DNA from: Pseudomonas sp. ISL-84
GTDB taxonomy: Bacteria > Bacillota > Bacilli > Bacillales > Cytobacillaceae
Assembly: GCA_018613035.1 (NCBI GenBank)
Contig: JAGGRA010000001.1
Location: 1-49,094 of the forward strand
DNA: 49,094 nucleotides
Direction: 5' to 3'
Shown: positions 34,573-42,747 of the stretch, one piece after another
How the letters are laid out: each line of letters begins with the position of its first letter
Numbering within the stretch: position 1 is the first letter of the stretch
Program-made: the position numbers and the translations under genes
The notes under the pieces: generated by a model
The model's database searches: none
Told to the model about the DNA's origin: nothing
What the model saw: the letters and a program-made list of their open reading frames with translations, nothing else

Positions 34573-34647
34573 GGGCAAGCTTTATAGTCCAAAAACAACA
34601 ATCTATACGAAAAGAGCCATGAGAAAAGAGCATAAAATTAAGATTTA

Positions 34648-34682
34648 AAAAAGCCGTTTCCTATTGGAGCGGCTTTTCTTAT
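34648..34682 (-). terminator. Intrinsic terminator of ytoI
   Basis: AAAAGCCG/CGGCTTTT stem with inner CC/GG pairs, followed by a T-rich stretch on the minus strand. Confidence 0.7.
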
Positions 34683-34713
34683 ACCCAAATCTCAAATGGG
34701 CTCCATTTTTAAA

Positions 34714-36033
34714 TTAGTGCCGATCAATCAGCTGGCACATCATCATGGCCTTGCCTACGAGGACACCTTCATTAAATACTTCCACATCCACTTTCCCAAA
34801 TTTCCGCCCTACTTCCAGTACTTTCGGATAGATCTCAAGCGTGCTGTCGATCTGTACAGGCTTAATGAAATAGATCGTCATATTTTCTACGACCAGATCC
34901 CCTTTTTTATAGCTTCTTAAAACTCTGTTTGCTGCTTCAGAGACGATTGTCGTAAATACTCCATAAGAAATCGTTCCAAGGTGGTTGGTCATCTGCGGAG
35001 TAACTTCACATCCATAAACATCCTCGCCCTTTGTTTTTCCTCTTGTCAGGACAAGCTGATTTGTAACAATATCATCAAGGGTCTCACCCACTTGCGGCTG
35101 GCGCTGAATCATTTGCAGTGCTTTTAGAACATCCTGTCTGCTTACAATGCCTTCCAGCTTGTTCGATTCATCTACAACTGGCAGCAGTTCAATGCCTTCC
35201 CACACCATCATATGGGAAGAAGATGCTACGCTTGTTTTGCCGCCGACAGTCATTGGGTTTTTGGTCATTACTTTTTCGATAGCCGTCTCCGGATCATGGC
35301 CCATAATATCTTTGGATGTCACCACTCCCTGAACCTTCAGATTATGGTCGACCACCGGAAAACGGCTATGATTGGTTTCGCGGTTGTATTTCAGCCAATC
35401 AGCAATAGAATCCGTCGTTTTCAAGACAATCGCTTCTTGAAGAGGGGTCAGGATATCCTCCACAAGGACAATTTCTTTTTTGATCAACTGGTCATAAATT
35501 GCCCGGTTAATCATTGTCGCGACGGTGAATGTGTCATAGCTGCTCGAGATGACCGGCAGCTGGAGCTCATCAGCCAGCTTCTTAACATGATCTTCAGTAT
35601 CGAAGCCTCCCGTTATTAAAACCGCAGCCCCTGCCTTCAATGCCAGTTCATGGGCCTGTGTCCGGTTTCCGACAATCAATAGGTTTCCAGCATCTGTATA
35701 CCGCATCATCGCTTCAAGCTTCATAGCCCCAATAACAAACTTGTTCAGCGTTTTGTGAAGACCGGCTCTTCCGCCCAGCACCTGGCCATCAACGATATTA
35801 ACAACTTCAGCAAAAGTCAGCTTCTCGATATTCTCTTTCTTTTTGCGTTCTATCCGTATTGTGCCCACACGTTCAATTGTGCTCACATACCCTTTATTTT
35901 CAGCGTCCTTAATCGCTCTGTATGCAGTCCCTTCACTGACTGCAAGTGCCTTGGCGATCTGTCTGACTGATATCTTTTCCCCTACGGGCAGTTCATCAAT
36001 GTATTGTAAAATTTGCTCATGCTTAGTAGCCAA
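34714..36033 (-). CDS. ytoI: YtoI: HTH, DRTGG, CBS-pair and hotdog domain protein
   Basis: A four-part regulator-like protein. Residues 1-65 are a DeoR/winged helix (KISVRQIAKALAVSEGTAYR), about 70-185 a DRTGG domain, about 190-310 two CBS domains (VEDILTPLQEAIVLKTTDSI, VMTKNPMTVGGKTSV) that probably bind an adenine nucleotide, and about 335-439 a thioesterase-like hotdog domain (MTNHLGTISYGVFTTIVSEA). TTG 36033 has GAGGGTG upstream and gives 439 residues and the N-terminus ATKHEQI; an in-frame GTG at 36042 overlaps that ribosome site. Targets and ligand are unknown. Confidence 0.92.
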   Translation of the reverse strand: MATKHEQILQYIDELPVGEKISVRQIAKALAVSEGTAYRAIKDAENKGYVSTIERVGTIRIERKKKENIEKLTFAEVVNIVDGQVLGGRAGLHKTLNKFVIGAMKLEAMMRYTDAGNLLIVGNRTQAHELALKAGAAVLITGGFDTEDHVKKLADELQLPVISSSYDTFTVATMINRAIYDQLIKKEIVLVEDILTPLQEAIVLKTTDSIADWLKYNRETNHSRFPVVDHNLKVQGVVTSKDIMGHDPETAIEKVMTKNPMTVGGKTSVASSSHMMVWEGIELLPVVDESNKLEGIVSRQDVLKALQMIQRQPQVGETLDDIVTNQLVLTRGKTKGEDVYGCEVTPQMTNHLGTISYGVFTTIVSEAANRVLRSYKKGDLVVENMTIYFIKPVQIDSTLEIYPKVLEVGRKFGKVDVEVFNEGVLVGKAMMMCQLIDRH

Positions 36034-36116
36034 GACTTTCACCCTCTACAAATTATTCCTATATTTCATTATAAGGGTAAAAAGGCCTTGATACAATTGA
36101 CTTCAGCAATATTGGC

Positions 36117-36365
36117 CTATCTGCTGAATGAACGGACTCTTTTTTTTGCCATTATTTTCCTTGTGTGTTTTTGGGTAGTTTTCGTTTTTTTCGGAGCATA
36201 CAGCAAAGCAGTCAAATTTCCTGCAATAACAAATAGGGCCAATGCCAGCCAGCTAATGGAAAAAATCCCTTCTGTTCCGCCATTAAAAACACCAAGTCTT
36301 GGCGCAGCATAATAAAGCATCAATCCGCACAGCAGCAAACATAATAAATATCGGTTTTTGTTCAT
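36117..36365 (-). CDS. Small two-helix membrane protein, unknown function
   Basis: 82 residues with an excellent ribosome site (AAAGGAGG, about eight bases before the ATG). Two hydrophobic helices, YLLCLLLCGLMLYYAA and SWLALALFVIAGNLTALLYA, are joined by a short loop (PRLGVFNGGTEGIFSI), and a strongly basic tail (PKKTKTTQKHTRKIMAKKR) should be cytoplasmic. No family is recognised. It stands alone between ytkL and ytoI on the minus strand. Confidence 0.75.
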   Translation of the reverse strand: MNKNRYLLCLLLCGLMLYYAAPRLGVFNGGTEGIFSISWLALALFVIAGNLTALLYAPKKTKTTQKHTRKIMAKKRVRSFSR

Positions 36366-36473
36366 CTTAAGCTTCCTCCTTTATAACATTCTCTTTAAAA
36401 TGTATGCGGACAGGCCGGGAAAATGATTGGTTTTAAATGTACGCTGGCTTCCAGGAGTGGATTACGGTGAATT

Positions 36474-36535
36474 TTGTTTTTGTTGATATATCTGGGAGTT
36501 TCGTTGATATATTGATTTTTTCGTTGATATAACTT
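36474..36535. repeat. Short degenerate intergenic repeat (TTCGTTGATAT type)
   Basis: TTTTGTTGATAT, TTTCGTTGATAT and TTTCGTTGATAT occur three times at irregular spacing (about 36476-36534). No gene crosses it convincingly. Similar in style, not sequence, to the arrays at 20-240 and 38808-38890. Confidence 0.7.
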
Positions 36536-36558
36536 CATTTCAATGCTAAGTCTCATAG

Positions 36559-36593
36559 AAAACCGCAGCCTCCATAGCTGAAGCTGCGGTTTT
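36559..36593 (-). terminator. Intrinsic terminator of ytkL
   Basis: AAAACCGCAGC (36559-36569) pairs with GCTGCGGTTTT (36583-36593) directly after the ytkL stop. Confidence 0.82.
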
Positions 36594-36597
36594 ATTA

Positions 36598-37278
36598 TCA
36601 TAATTCGATTATTTCTCCTGCTTCTAGCACCTGGCCTACCCTATTCTCCAGCATACTTGTGAATTTATGCGGATCCTGTTTTATTGGCGGAAAAGTATTG
36701 AAGTGAATAGGTACTACCTTTTTGGCACCCAAAAGCTGCGCAGCATATGCTGCATCGTCAGGACCCATTGTAAAATTGTCGCCGATCGGCAGGAATGCCA
36801 GGTCAATCGGATGGCGGTCTCCAATTAATTTCATGTCGGAGAATAACCCAGTATCCCCTGCATGGTAAATCGTTTTTCCTTCTAAAATAATAAGGACACC
36901 TGCAGGCATTCCCAGATAAATAATCTCATTATTTTCAGTCTCAAGACCTGTTCCATGGAAAGCTGGCGTGAGCTTTACTCTTCCAAAATCGAAATCATAT
37001 CCTCCGCCGATAGACATTCCATGTGTGTTAACTCCCTGCCAGCCTAAGTAAGTGGCAAGCTCAAAGTTTGCAATAACAAGAGAATCATTGCGTTTTGCCA
37101 ATTCAATCGTGTCACCTAAATGGTCCCCATGCCCATGCGTAACAATGATAACATCTGGTTTCTGCTCCTCTGCTTTTAAATCTGTCAGCCCATTGCCTGT
37201 TATAAATGGGTCAATTAAAATTGTTTTTCCCTGTGATTCAATTTTAACAACTGAATGTCCGTGATACGAAACTTTCAT
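36598..37278 (-). CDS. ytkL: Metal-dependent hydrolase YtkL (metallo-beta-lactamase fold)
   Basis: UPF0173-type hydrolase of unknown substrate. From ATG 37278 (GAGAGGAG upstream) it has 226 residues. The metal site is clear: [11 protein letters not shown] (HxHxDH), [11 protein letters not shown] and the C-terminal [10 protein letters not shown] with His. The N-terminal [18 protein letters not shown] is the family hallmark. The frame reaches 37302 but no ribosome site supports it. Divergent from the peptidase gene at 37443. Confidence 0.92.
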   Translation of the reverse strand: MKVSYHGHSVVKIESQGKTILIDPFITGNGLTDLKAEEQKPDVIIVTHGHGDHLGDTIELAKRNDSLVIANFELATYLGWQGVNTHGMSIGGGYDFDFGRVKLTPAFHGTGLETENNEIIYLGMPAGVLIILEGKTIYHAGDTGLFSDMKLIGDRHPIDLAFLPIGDNFTMGPDDAAYAAQLLGAKKVVPIHFNTFPPIKQDPHKFTSMLENRVGQVLEAGEIIEL

Positions 37279-37442
37279 GTTAATGCTCCTCTCAGAAATC
37301 ATGTTATGTCAATTTACTTCAACGAAAAACGGGTTAATCCTGCCTCAATTTAAATATATACCCTAAATAATAGACTTTAAAAAGTTTACTTTTTCTTATT
37401 TAGTTGCTACTCTCAAGGTATCAGTACATAAGGAGGTTCATT

Positions 37443-38540
37443 ATGAACAGCAGATTACAAAAACTATCACAGTGGATGAAGGATAATGATATACAAATGA
37501 GCTTTGTGACTTCACCTGATAATGTCTTTTATTTGAGCGGCTTTTTAAGCGATCCGCACGAACGCTTGCTAGGCCTGGCCGTTTTTCAAGATGAGGAGCC
37601 TTTCCTTGTATGCCCGGCCATGGAAAAAGAGGATGCCAAAAACGCCGGATGGAGCCACGAAATCATTGGTTACAGCGATATCCAAAACCCATGGGAATTC
37701 ATTCAGAAATCCATACATAGCAGAATAGGCAAAGTGGAAAAAGCAGCCATCGAAAAAGAACATATGAATGTGGAACGATATGAAGCAATTTCAAATCTGT
37801 TCAGCGGAGCAGCATTTGTTTCAGCAGAAGAAAAACTCCGGAAGCTTCGAATGGTCAAAGACGAAAAGGAACTGGAAATCATCCGCGAAGCCTGTGCATT
37901 GGCTGACTTTGCCATTGAAACAGGCTGTGCTGAAATCCAGGAAGGAAAAACAGAGCTTGAGGTTTTAGCAGCTGTTGAATACGCATTAAAGAAAAAGGGC
38001 GTAAATGAAATGTCCTTTTCCACAATGGTGCTTACAGGTGCGAATGGAGCTTCCCCGCATGGAACACCTGGAATGACAAAAATCCAAAAAGGGGATTTAG
38101 TGCTGTTTGACCTGGGTGTTGTCTGGAATGGATATTGTTCAGATATCACAAGAACTGTTGCATACGGTGATATTAACGATAAACAAAAGGAGATTTATGA
38201 TACCGTTTTAAAGGCACAGCTTGCAGCTGTAGAAGCAAGTAAGCCGGGAGTGCCTTGCGCTGAAATAGACTTAACGGCAAGGAATCTGATTTCAGAAGCC
38301 GGCTATGGTGATTATTTTCCACATCGATTGGGCCATGGACTTGGTGTAAGCGTTCATGAATACCCTTCCTTAACCGAAACCAATACACTTTTGCTTGAGG
38401 AAGGCATGGTTTTCACAATTGAACCGGGTATCTATGTTCCAGGCGTTGCCGGCGTCCGGATTGAAGACGATCTTGCTGTAACAGCAGATGGAGTCGAAAT
38501 TCTGACCAAGTTCCCGAAAGAACTTCAAATCATCAAGTAG
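37443..38540 (+). CDS. M24 family Xaa-Pro dipeptidase/aminopeptidase P
   Basis: 365-residue pita-bread peptidase with two metal ions; members cleave Xaa-Pro bonds. N-terminal creatinase-like domain to about residue 130 (RLQKLSQWMKDNDIQMSF), then the catalytic domain: metal ligands in LFDLGVVWNGYCSDITRT (two Asp), HRLGHGLGVSVHE (His), FTIEPGIYV (Glu) and VRIEDDLAV (Glu). ATG with AAGGAGG six bases upstream; the frame extends to 37404 without a site. Followed three bases later by a zinc-ribbon gene, so the two form an operon ending at a strong terminator. Confidence 0.92.
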   Translation: MNSRLQKLSQWMKDNDIQMSFVTSPDNVFYLSGFLSDPHERLLGLAVFQDEEPFLVCPAMEKEDAKNAGWSHEIIGYSDIQNPWEFIQKSIHSRIGKVEKAAIEKEHMNVERYEAISNLFSGAAFVSAEEKLRKLRMVKDEKELEIIREACALADFAIETGCAEIQEGKTELEVLAAVEYALKKKGVNEMSFSTMVLTGANGASPHGTPGMTKIQKGDLVLFDLGVVWNGYCSDITRTVAYGDINDKQKEIYDTVLKAQLAAVEASKPGVPCAEIDLTARNLISEAGYGDYFPHRLGHGLGVSVHEYPSLTETNTLLLEEGMVFTIEPGIYVPGVAGVRIEDDLAVTADGVEILTKFPKELQIIK

Positions 38541-38543
38541 GAT

Positions 38544-38783
38544 ATGAAAATCAAATTCGATCTTAAAAAAGGGATTCTTTTTGTGGATGGCAAAGAATAC
38601 GAAGGAAATATAACCGATCCAGCGGGATGCCGTAAATGTAAAGGTCCGCTGGTTTATTCAGATCAATATGATGCAGCTTTCTGCCCTTCCTGCAATAAAT
38701 GGAAAGAAAGTGCATGCAGTGATCCGGATTGTGATTATTGTGTAAATCGTCCAGAGAAACCTATAAAAAATCCGGAGTTTTAG
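38544..38783 (+). CDS. Small zinc-ribbon protein
   Basis: 79 residues with four or more paired cysteines: CRKC at about 29-32, FCPSC at about 47-51 and CSDPDCDYC at 58-66, suggesting one or two zinc sites. Start ATG is three bases after the peptidase stop; the ribosome site (AGTAGGA) is close, so reinitiation is likely. The end of the gene lies in the stem of the terminator, and its last residues KNPEF are encoded by it. Family not recognised. Cotranscription suggests a link to peptide breakdown, but this is inference. Confidence 0.72.
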   Translation: MKIKFDLKKGILFVDGKEYEGNITDPAGCRKCKGPLVYSDQYDAAFCPSCNKWKESACSDPDCDYCVNRPEKPIKNPEF

Positions 38784-38798
38784 GACTCCGGATTTTTT
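38765..38798 (+). terminator. Intrinsic terminator of the peptidase/zinc-ribbon operon
   Basis: AAAAAATCCGGAGT (38765-38778) pairs with ACTCCGGATTTTTT (38785-38798). Confidence 0.92.
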
Positions 38799-38807
38799 AT
38801 GGGCTTT

Positions 38808-38890
38808 GATATCGGTCAAATTTTAATTTTATCAGTCACTTCGCTGCATTTATCGGTCAGATTCTCGATAAATCGGTCACTTCGCTTCCT
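38808..38890. repeat. Short degenerate intergenic repeat (TATCGGTCA type)
   Basis: Irregular copies of ATCGGTCA (at about 38811, 38851 and 38872) and TCACTTCGCT (38836 and 38877), with TATCAGTCACTTCGCT and AATCGGTCACTTCGCT as the two best-matched units. No gene seen. Confidence 0.7.
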
Positions 38891-38944
38891 GTCAACATTC
38901 TATCTTAGAATAATGAATACCTCTCATGTTATAACCAATATGCC

Positions 38945-40066
38945 TTACTGCTGCACCAGCTGTGTCCTGGTATCTGAATAGTCAAGATTATGCGCCTCGG
39001 CTACTGCTTTGTATGTCACATAACCATTCAATGTGTTAATGCCTTTCATTAGGGCCTCATTCTCCAAGCAGGCCTTCTTATAGCCTTTATTGGCAATTTG
39101 AACTGCATATGGGACCGTTACATTGGTCAATGCAAGTGTCGAGGTGCGGGGAACTGCACCAGGCATGTTTGCAACAGCGTAATGGACTACATCATGCTTT
39201 TCGTATGTTGGATTATCATGGGTTGTAATTTTGTCAGTTGTTTCAAAAATCCCTCCCTGGTCAATGGCAATATCCACAACAACAGAGCCGGGACTCATCG
39301 TCTTGATCATTTCCTCTGTTACAAGCTTTGGCGCTTTTGCCCCCGGAATTAGAACAGCCCCGATAACCAGGTCGGACTCCATAACCGCTTCAGCAATGTT
39401 GTAAGGGTTTGAAATGAGTGTTGTCACTTCTTTTCCGAAGATATCATCCAGCTGGCGAAGGCGTTCAGGGTTTAGATCGATAATCGTAACCTTTGCCCCC
39501 AGGCCAATAGCCATTTTAGCCGCATTGGTTCCCGCTACACCGCCACCGATAATCGTGACTTTCCCTCGCTGGACACCCGGTACCCCCGATAATAGAATTC
39601 CTTTTCCTCCGTAGACCTTTTCTAAAAATTGCGCACCTACCTGTGCGGCCATCCTGCCAGCCACTTCACTCATGGGAGTCAGCAGGGGCAGTGTCCGATT
39701 TGGAAGCTGGACCGTTTCATAAGCAATGCCCGCCACTTTCTTCTCGATCAAAGCCCTTGTCAGTTCAGGTTCTGCAGCCAAATGTAAATATGTAAACAGA
39801 ATTAACCCTTCACGGAAATAGGCATATTCACTTGAAAGCGGCTCTTTTACCTTCATAACCATCTCCACCGACCACGCTTCTTCTGCAGTTTGAACAATTT
39901 TTGCCCCTGCACTTACGTAGTCTTCATCCAGAAAACCAGAACCTGTACCTGCACCAGTTTCAATGTAAACCTCGTGTCCAAATTGAATTAGGTTTACCAC
40001 ACCAGCCGGGGTCATGGCTACCCTGTTCTCATTGTTTTTTACTTCTTTCGGTACTCCGATACGCAT
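38945..40066 (-). CDS. ald: Alanine dehydrogenase
   Basis: NAD-dependent, reversible deamination of alanine to pyruvate and ammonia; in B. subtilis needed for alanine use and normal sporulation. The 373 residues have the family N-terminus [20 protein letters not shown], the substrate Lys/His region ([23 protein letters not shown]) and the NAD site [24 protein letters not shown] with Asp of [24 protein letters not shown] is the conserved C-terminal signature. Divergent from the NCS1 permease. Confidence 0.97.
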   Translation of the reverse strand: MRIGVPKEVKNNENRVAMTPAGVVNLIQFGHEVYIETGAGTGSGFLDEDYVSAGAKIVQTAEEAWSVEMVMKVKEPLSSEYAYFREGLILFTYLHLAAEPELTRALIEKKVAGIAYETVQLPNRTLPLLTPMSEVAGRMAAQVGAQFLEKVYGGKGILLSGVPGVQRGKVTIIGGGVAGTNAAKMAIGLGAKVTIIDLNPERLRQLDDIFGKEVTTLISNPYNIAEAVMESDLVIGAVLIPGAKAPKLVTEEMIKTMSPGSVVVDIAIDQGGIFETTDKITTHDNPTYEKHDVVHYAVANMPGAVPRTSTLALTNVTVPYAVQIANKGYKKACLENEALMKGINTLNGYVTYKAVAEAHNLDYSDTRTQLVQQ

Positions 40067-40212
40067 GCTGCATACCTCCTATAAAATAAAGTTCTTTATC
40101 CACTTATTCGGCTTTTCTGACGGAAAATATACGAGTGGGGCAAAATTCTTGCCCTTTCAGGATTGTCCTCAGGTAGAATGAAATTAATGTATTTTAAGAA
40201 AGGAATTTTTCT

Positions 40213-41580
40213 ATGCCATCTTCCGATAAAAAGCATTCAACCTCATTTCCATCCATAGAAAAATTCGGTCTGGAGGCGGTTCCTGCCGAATTAAAAACAA
40301 CCAAGTGGTTTGATTATTTTTATTTGCAGTCCGCTTTTTCCGTTAATTCCGGAAACTTCCTTGTTCCCGCACTCGCTGTTTTGACGGGCGGACTCTCCTT
40401 TTTGGCGGCTGTAGCATCAACCGTTATGGGGGCTGCCGCTGCTTTTCTCTTTGTGTCATTGTTATCACTGCCTGGCTCCAGGCATGGAATACCTGCCCAG
40501 TTTGCCATTAGAACCATACTTGGCACTGTTGCGGCAAGGTATATCTCTTCCCCTATCCGGTCGTTAACGTCGCTGTATTGGTTCTCCGTCCAGGCAATCG
40601 GGGGATCAGCAGTCCTGATCAGTTTGCTGGAAAAGGTGTTTGGAATAAAGCTGCCGTTAGTGTTTGTATCGGTATTTCTAGCAGGATTGATGAGCTTGCT
40701 TGCTTTGAGTGGCTTTAATACTGTCAAAAAGGCTATAAAGTATTTTATGCCATTTTTAATCATTGGGCAGGTTGTCCTTTTTGTACTTTTTATAAAAGAA
40801 CTTTCCAGCACCCAATCTTTTGGATCCTTAACGCATTCTCATTGGAGCTTTGGATCATTCTTTCTTTATTCATCTCTTGCTTTTATTCAATATGTCTCCG
40901 GGGTGAGCGCATCATCCGATATGGCCCGTTATGCTTCATCAGCAAAAGGAGCCTTTTGGGGATTGTTTGCCGGCAACACATTCGGCTTCACCATTACTGC
41001 TATATTGGGTGCTTTATCCGCATCTCTATTCGGTGAATGGAATCCGTTTGTTTCTGCCAGCAGCCTTGCAGCCTCCAGTTGGGTATTGTTTCTCATTTTT
41101 ATTTGTGCTATGACATCCATGATTTCCATTAATATGAACAACGCTTATACTGGTGGATTTAGCCTACTTAATATCTTTCAAAACCTGGGCAGAGTAAAAA
41201 GCACATTAATATTTGGAACTGCTGCCGTTGTTCTAAGCTGTTTTCCTGCAGTTGTGAATAAAGCACAGGCATATATATCCATACTCGGTATTTTTATTAT
41301 TCCGATTTCAGCTGTAATCATTGCAGACTTTCTATTCGTAAAAAAAGGCACTCTTTCAGAAGCGCATCTAACAAAGCTATTTATCAGCCAATCTGATCAA
41401 AACCGTGAAGGGCTTATAGCGATCATTTTCGGCGCACTGATCTATCTTGCCCTTCCCGATCTTATCTCACCCGGATTTATCTCGTTTTTCTTAACTGGTA
41501 TCGGATATATTATTTTTCACAAATATGTAAGGTTAAACGGAAACCGCCAATTAAAAAGACAACAAAAGCTGTCATCGTAA
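40213..41580 (+). CDS. NCS1-family nucleobase/cytosine permease
   Basis: 455-residue transporter of the nucleobase:cation symporter 1 family, which carries cytosine, purines, uracil, thiamine or allantoin. The family start is clear: IEKFGLEAVPAELKTTKWFD, then TM1 with FSVNSGNFLVPAL (N and G before a gap in the helix). About 12 hydrophobic segments follow, including the substrate-region helix YSSLAFIQYVSGVSASSDMARY with the conserved SDMARY. The ribosome site AAGAAAGGAA lies upstream. The neighbours (ald, UspA) do not tell the substrate. Ends at a bidirectional terminator. Confidence 0.88.
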   Translation: MPSSDKKHSTSFPSIEKFGLEAVPAELKTTKWFDYFYLQSAFSVNSGNFLVPALAVLTGGLSFLAAVASTVMGAAAAFLFVSLLSLPGSRHGIPAQFAIRTILGTVAARYISSPIRSLTSLYWFSVQAIGGSAVLISLLEKVFGIKLPLVFVSVFLAGLMSLLALSGFNTVKKAIKYFMPFLIIGQVVLFVLFIKELSSTQSFGSLTHSHWSFGSFFLYSSLAFIQYVSGVSASSDMARYASSAKGAFWGLFAGNTFGFTITAILGALSASLFGEWNPFVSASSLAASSWVLFLIFICAMTSMISINMNNAYTGGFSLLNIFQNLGRVKSTLIFGTAAVVLSCFPAVVNKAQAYISILGIFIIPISAVIIADFLFVKKGTLSEAHLTKLFISQSDQNREGLIAIIFGALIYLALPDLISPGFISFFLTGIGYIIFHKYVRLNGNRQLKRQQKLSS

Positions 41581-41592
41581 TGACAGCTTTTT
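41564..41592. terminator. Bidirectional terminator between the permease and the small gene at 41601
   Basis: AAAAGCTGTCAT (41564-41575) pairs with ATGACAGCTTTT (41580-41591); the permease stop lies in the loop. Confidence 0.88.
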
Positions 41593-41600
41593 GATTTTCT

Positions 41601-41768
41601 TTATTGTAATTTCCCTTCATTTCGTTCGTTTTCTTCCATGTCAAAATGAGCATTCGACTGATCAATAACACCGCTGTTATAGGCATTCATAATTTGTGCA
41701 CTTACCTCATTTGTACCCTGCTCATCATAAAAAAATGGTGACTGTGCTTTCGGTTCCCGCTTTTCCAT
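41601..41768 (-). CDS. 55-residue small acidic protein (unannotated-size gene)
   Basis: ATG 41768 is nine bases after AAGGAG and is followed by 55 codons to TAA at 41601; an upstream ATG at 41774 is only three bases from that site. The protein begins MEKREPKAQSPFFYDEQGTN, contains EVSAQIMNAYNSGVIDQSNA and ends with an acidic tail (HFDMEENERNEGKLQ). No cysteine, signal or membrane segment. It ends against a terminator and is divergent from the UspA gene. Codon use and the ribosome site look real. No family is recognised with certainty. Confidence 0.68.
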   Translation of the reverse strand: MEKREPKAQSPFFYDEQGTNEVSAQIMNAYNSGVIDQSNAHFDMEENERNEGKLQ

Positions 41769-41879
41769 CGACATCTGCTCCTTTTTAAAAATTGTTGATC
41801 GGCTCTACTATTGTTCGATTTTTTGTTACAGATATTCACATTTTGCAGCTGTATAATATAGGTAAAGGAGGAGATTAAA

Positions 41880-42332
41880 ATGGGCATGAAGTATAAGAAT
41901 ATATTAGTCGCAGTAGATGGTTCAACTGAAGCGGAATGGGCGTTTAAAAAAGCAATTGAAATCGCAAAACGGAATGATGCCTCTATGGTGCTGGCACACA
42001 TTATTGATACACGTACTTTTGCTACTGTAGAAGCTTATGATCGTACGATCGCTGAAAGAGCAGACCGTTTTGCAACTGAATTAATGGAAAAATATAAACG
42101 GACTGCACTGGACGCTGGCATTGAGAATGTTAGCTTCGAAATCGATTATGGTTCTCCGAAAGTGAAAATTCCAAAAGATATTGCCAGAAAGCATGACGTG
42201 GACTTAATTATTTGCGGTGCAACCGGCATGAATGCAGTTGAACGATTCCTGATCGGCAGTGTTTCTGAACATATCACCCGTTATGCCCGATGCGATGTCC
42301 TCGTTGTTAGAACAGATAAAGAAGATGAATAG
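41880..42332 (+). CDS. Universal stress protein, UspA family
   Basis: 150-residue single Usp domain that likely binds ATP: N-terminal YKNILVAVDGSTEAEWAFKK and C-terminal GATGMNAVERFLIGSVSEHI, the G-2X-G-9X-G-[S/T] pattern of nucleotide-binding members, then CDVLVVRT. GTAAAGGAGG lies about eight bases before the ATG. TATAAT at about 41848-41853 is a likely -10 box without a clear -35 box. Role: general stress or starvation survival, inferred from family. Confidence 0.9.
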   Translation: MGMKYKNILVAVDGSTEAEWAFKKAIEIAKRNDASMVLAHIIDTRTFATVEAYDRTIAERADRFATELMEKYKRTALDAGIENVSFEIDYGSPKVKIPKDIARKHDVDLIICGATGMNAVERFLIGSVSEHITRYARCDVLVVRTDKEDE

Positions 42333-42416
42333 CCTTTTTAAAGAAAGGAGGTTGTCTCAAGAGTATAGCTTTTTGGGCACCCTCTTTCAAAGAAAATAGC
42401 TCTATAAAATTGGCCT

Positions 42417-42604
42417 GTTGATTTCCGCTCCAGGGACTCAGCGAACGCGGGCGGTCCGGGAGCCTCCTCGGTGCATTCGCACCTGCGGGGTCTCCCGTTG
42501 ACTCGCTTCTCCCGCAGGACTCTGAATCAGCATCCTTGATTTTACACCGCACGAAGGAAATGCGGATGCATTTTCGCGGGATTAGCCCCTCCGCTCCAAT
42601 CAAC
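42417..42604 (-). repeat. GC-rich structured intergenic element, copy B
   Basis: 188 bp, inverted relative to copy A at 34386-34572. Read on the minus strand it has GTTGATTGGAGCGGA at its start, the AAATGC/GCATTT stem, TCCTGCGGG/CCCGCAGG and the GGTGC/GCACC stem where copy A has GGCGT/ACGCC, and TGGAGCGGAAATCAAC at its end. It lies between the convergent UspA and argH genes. The ORFs in it are shadows. Confidence 0.85.
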
Positions 42605-42662
42605 AGGGTGCTAGAATCAATATCAGCATATACACTAAGGTAAAAAAAGAAGAAACTGTCCT

Positions 42663-42716
42663 CAAAATAAAAAGCTGACTCAAAAAGGTCGTCACTTAAC
42701 GACCTTTTGAGTCAGC
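42663..42716 (-). terminator. Intrinsic terminator of argGH
   Basis: A long stem, GCTGACTC..GGTCGT with ACGACC..GAGTCAGC (42674-42716), loop CACTTA, followed by TTTTTATTTT on the minus strand. Confidence 0.93.
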
Positions 42717-42747
42717 CTCTTTTTATATAGTATTTCATATTCACAGT

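Noticed and set aside
34354..34622. ORFs of 71-74 codons on both strands
   Set aside because: They lie inside the GC-rich structured element and are not conserved between its two copies.
36395..36601. 68-codon ORF on the minus strand
   Set aside because: It runs through the ytkL terminator and the TTTCGTTGATAT repeat and has no ribosome site.
42307..42603. 98-codon ORF on the minus strand
   Set aside because: It lies in copy B of the structured element; the frame is not shared with copy A.
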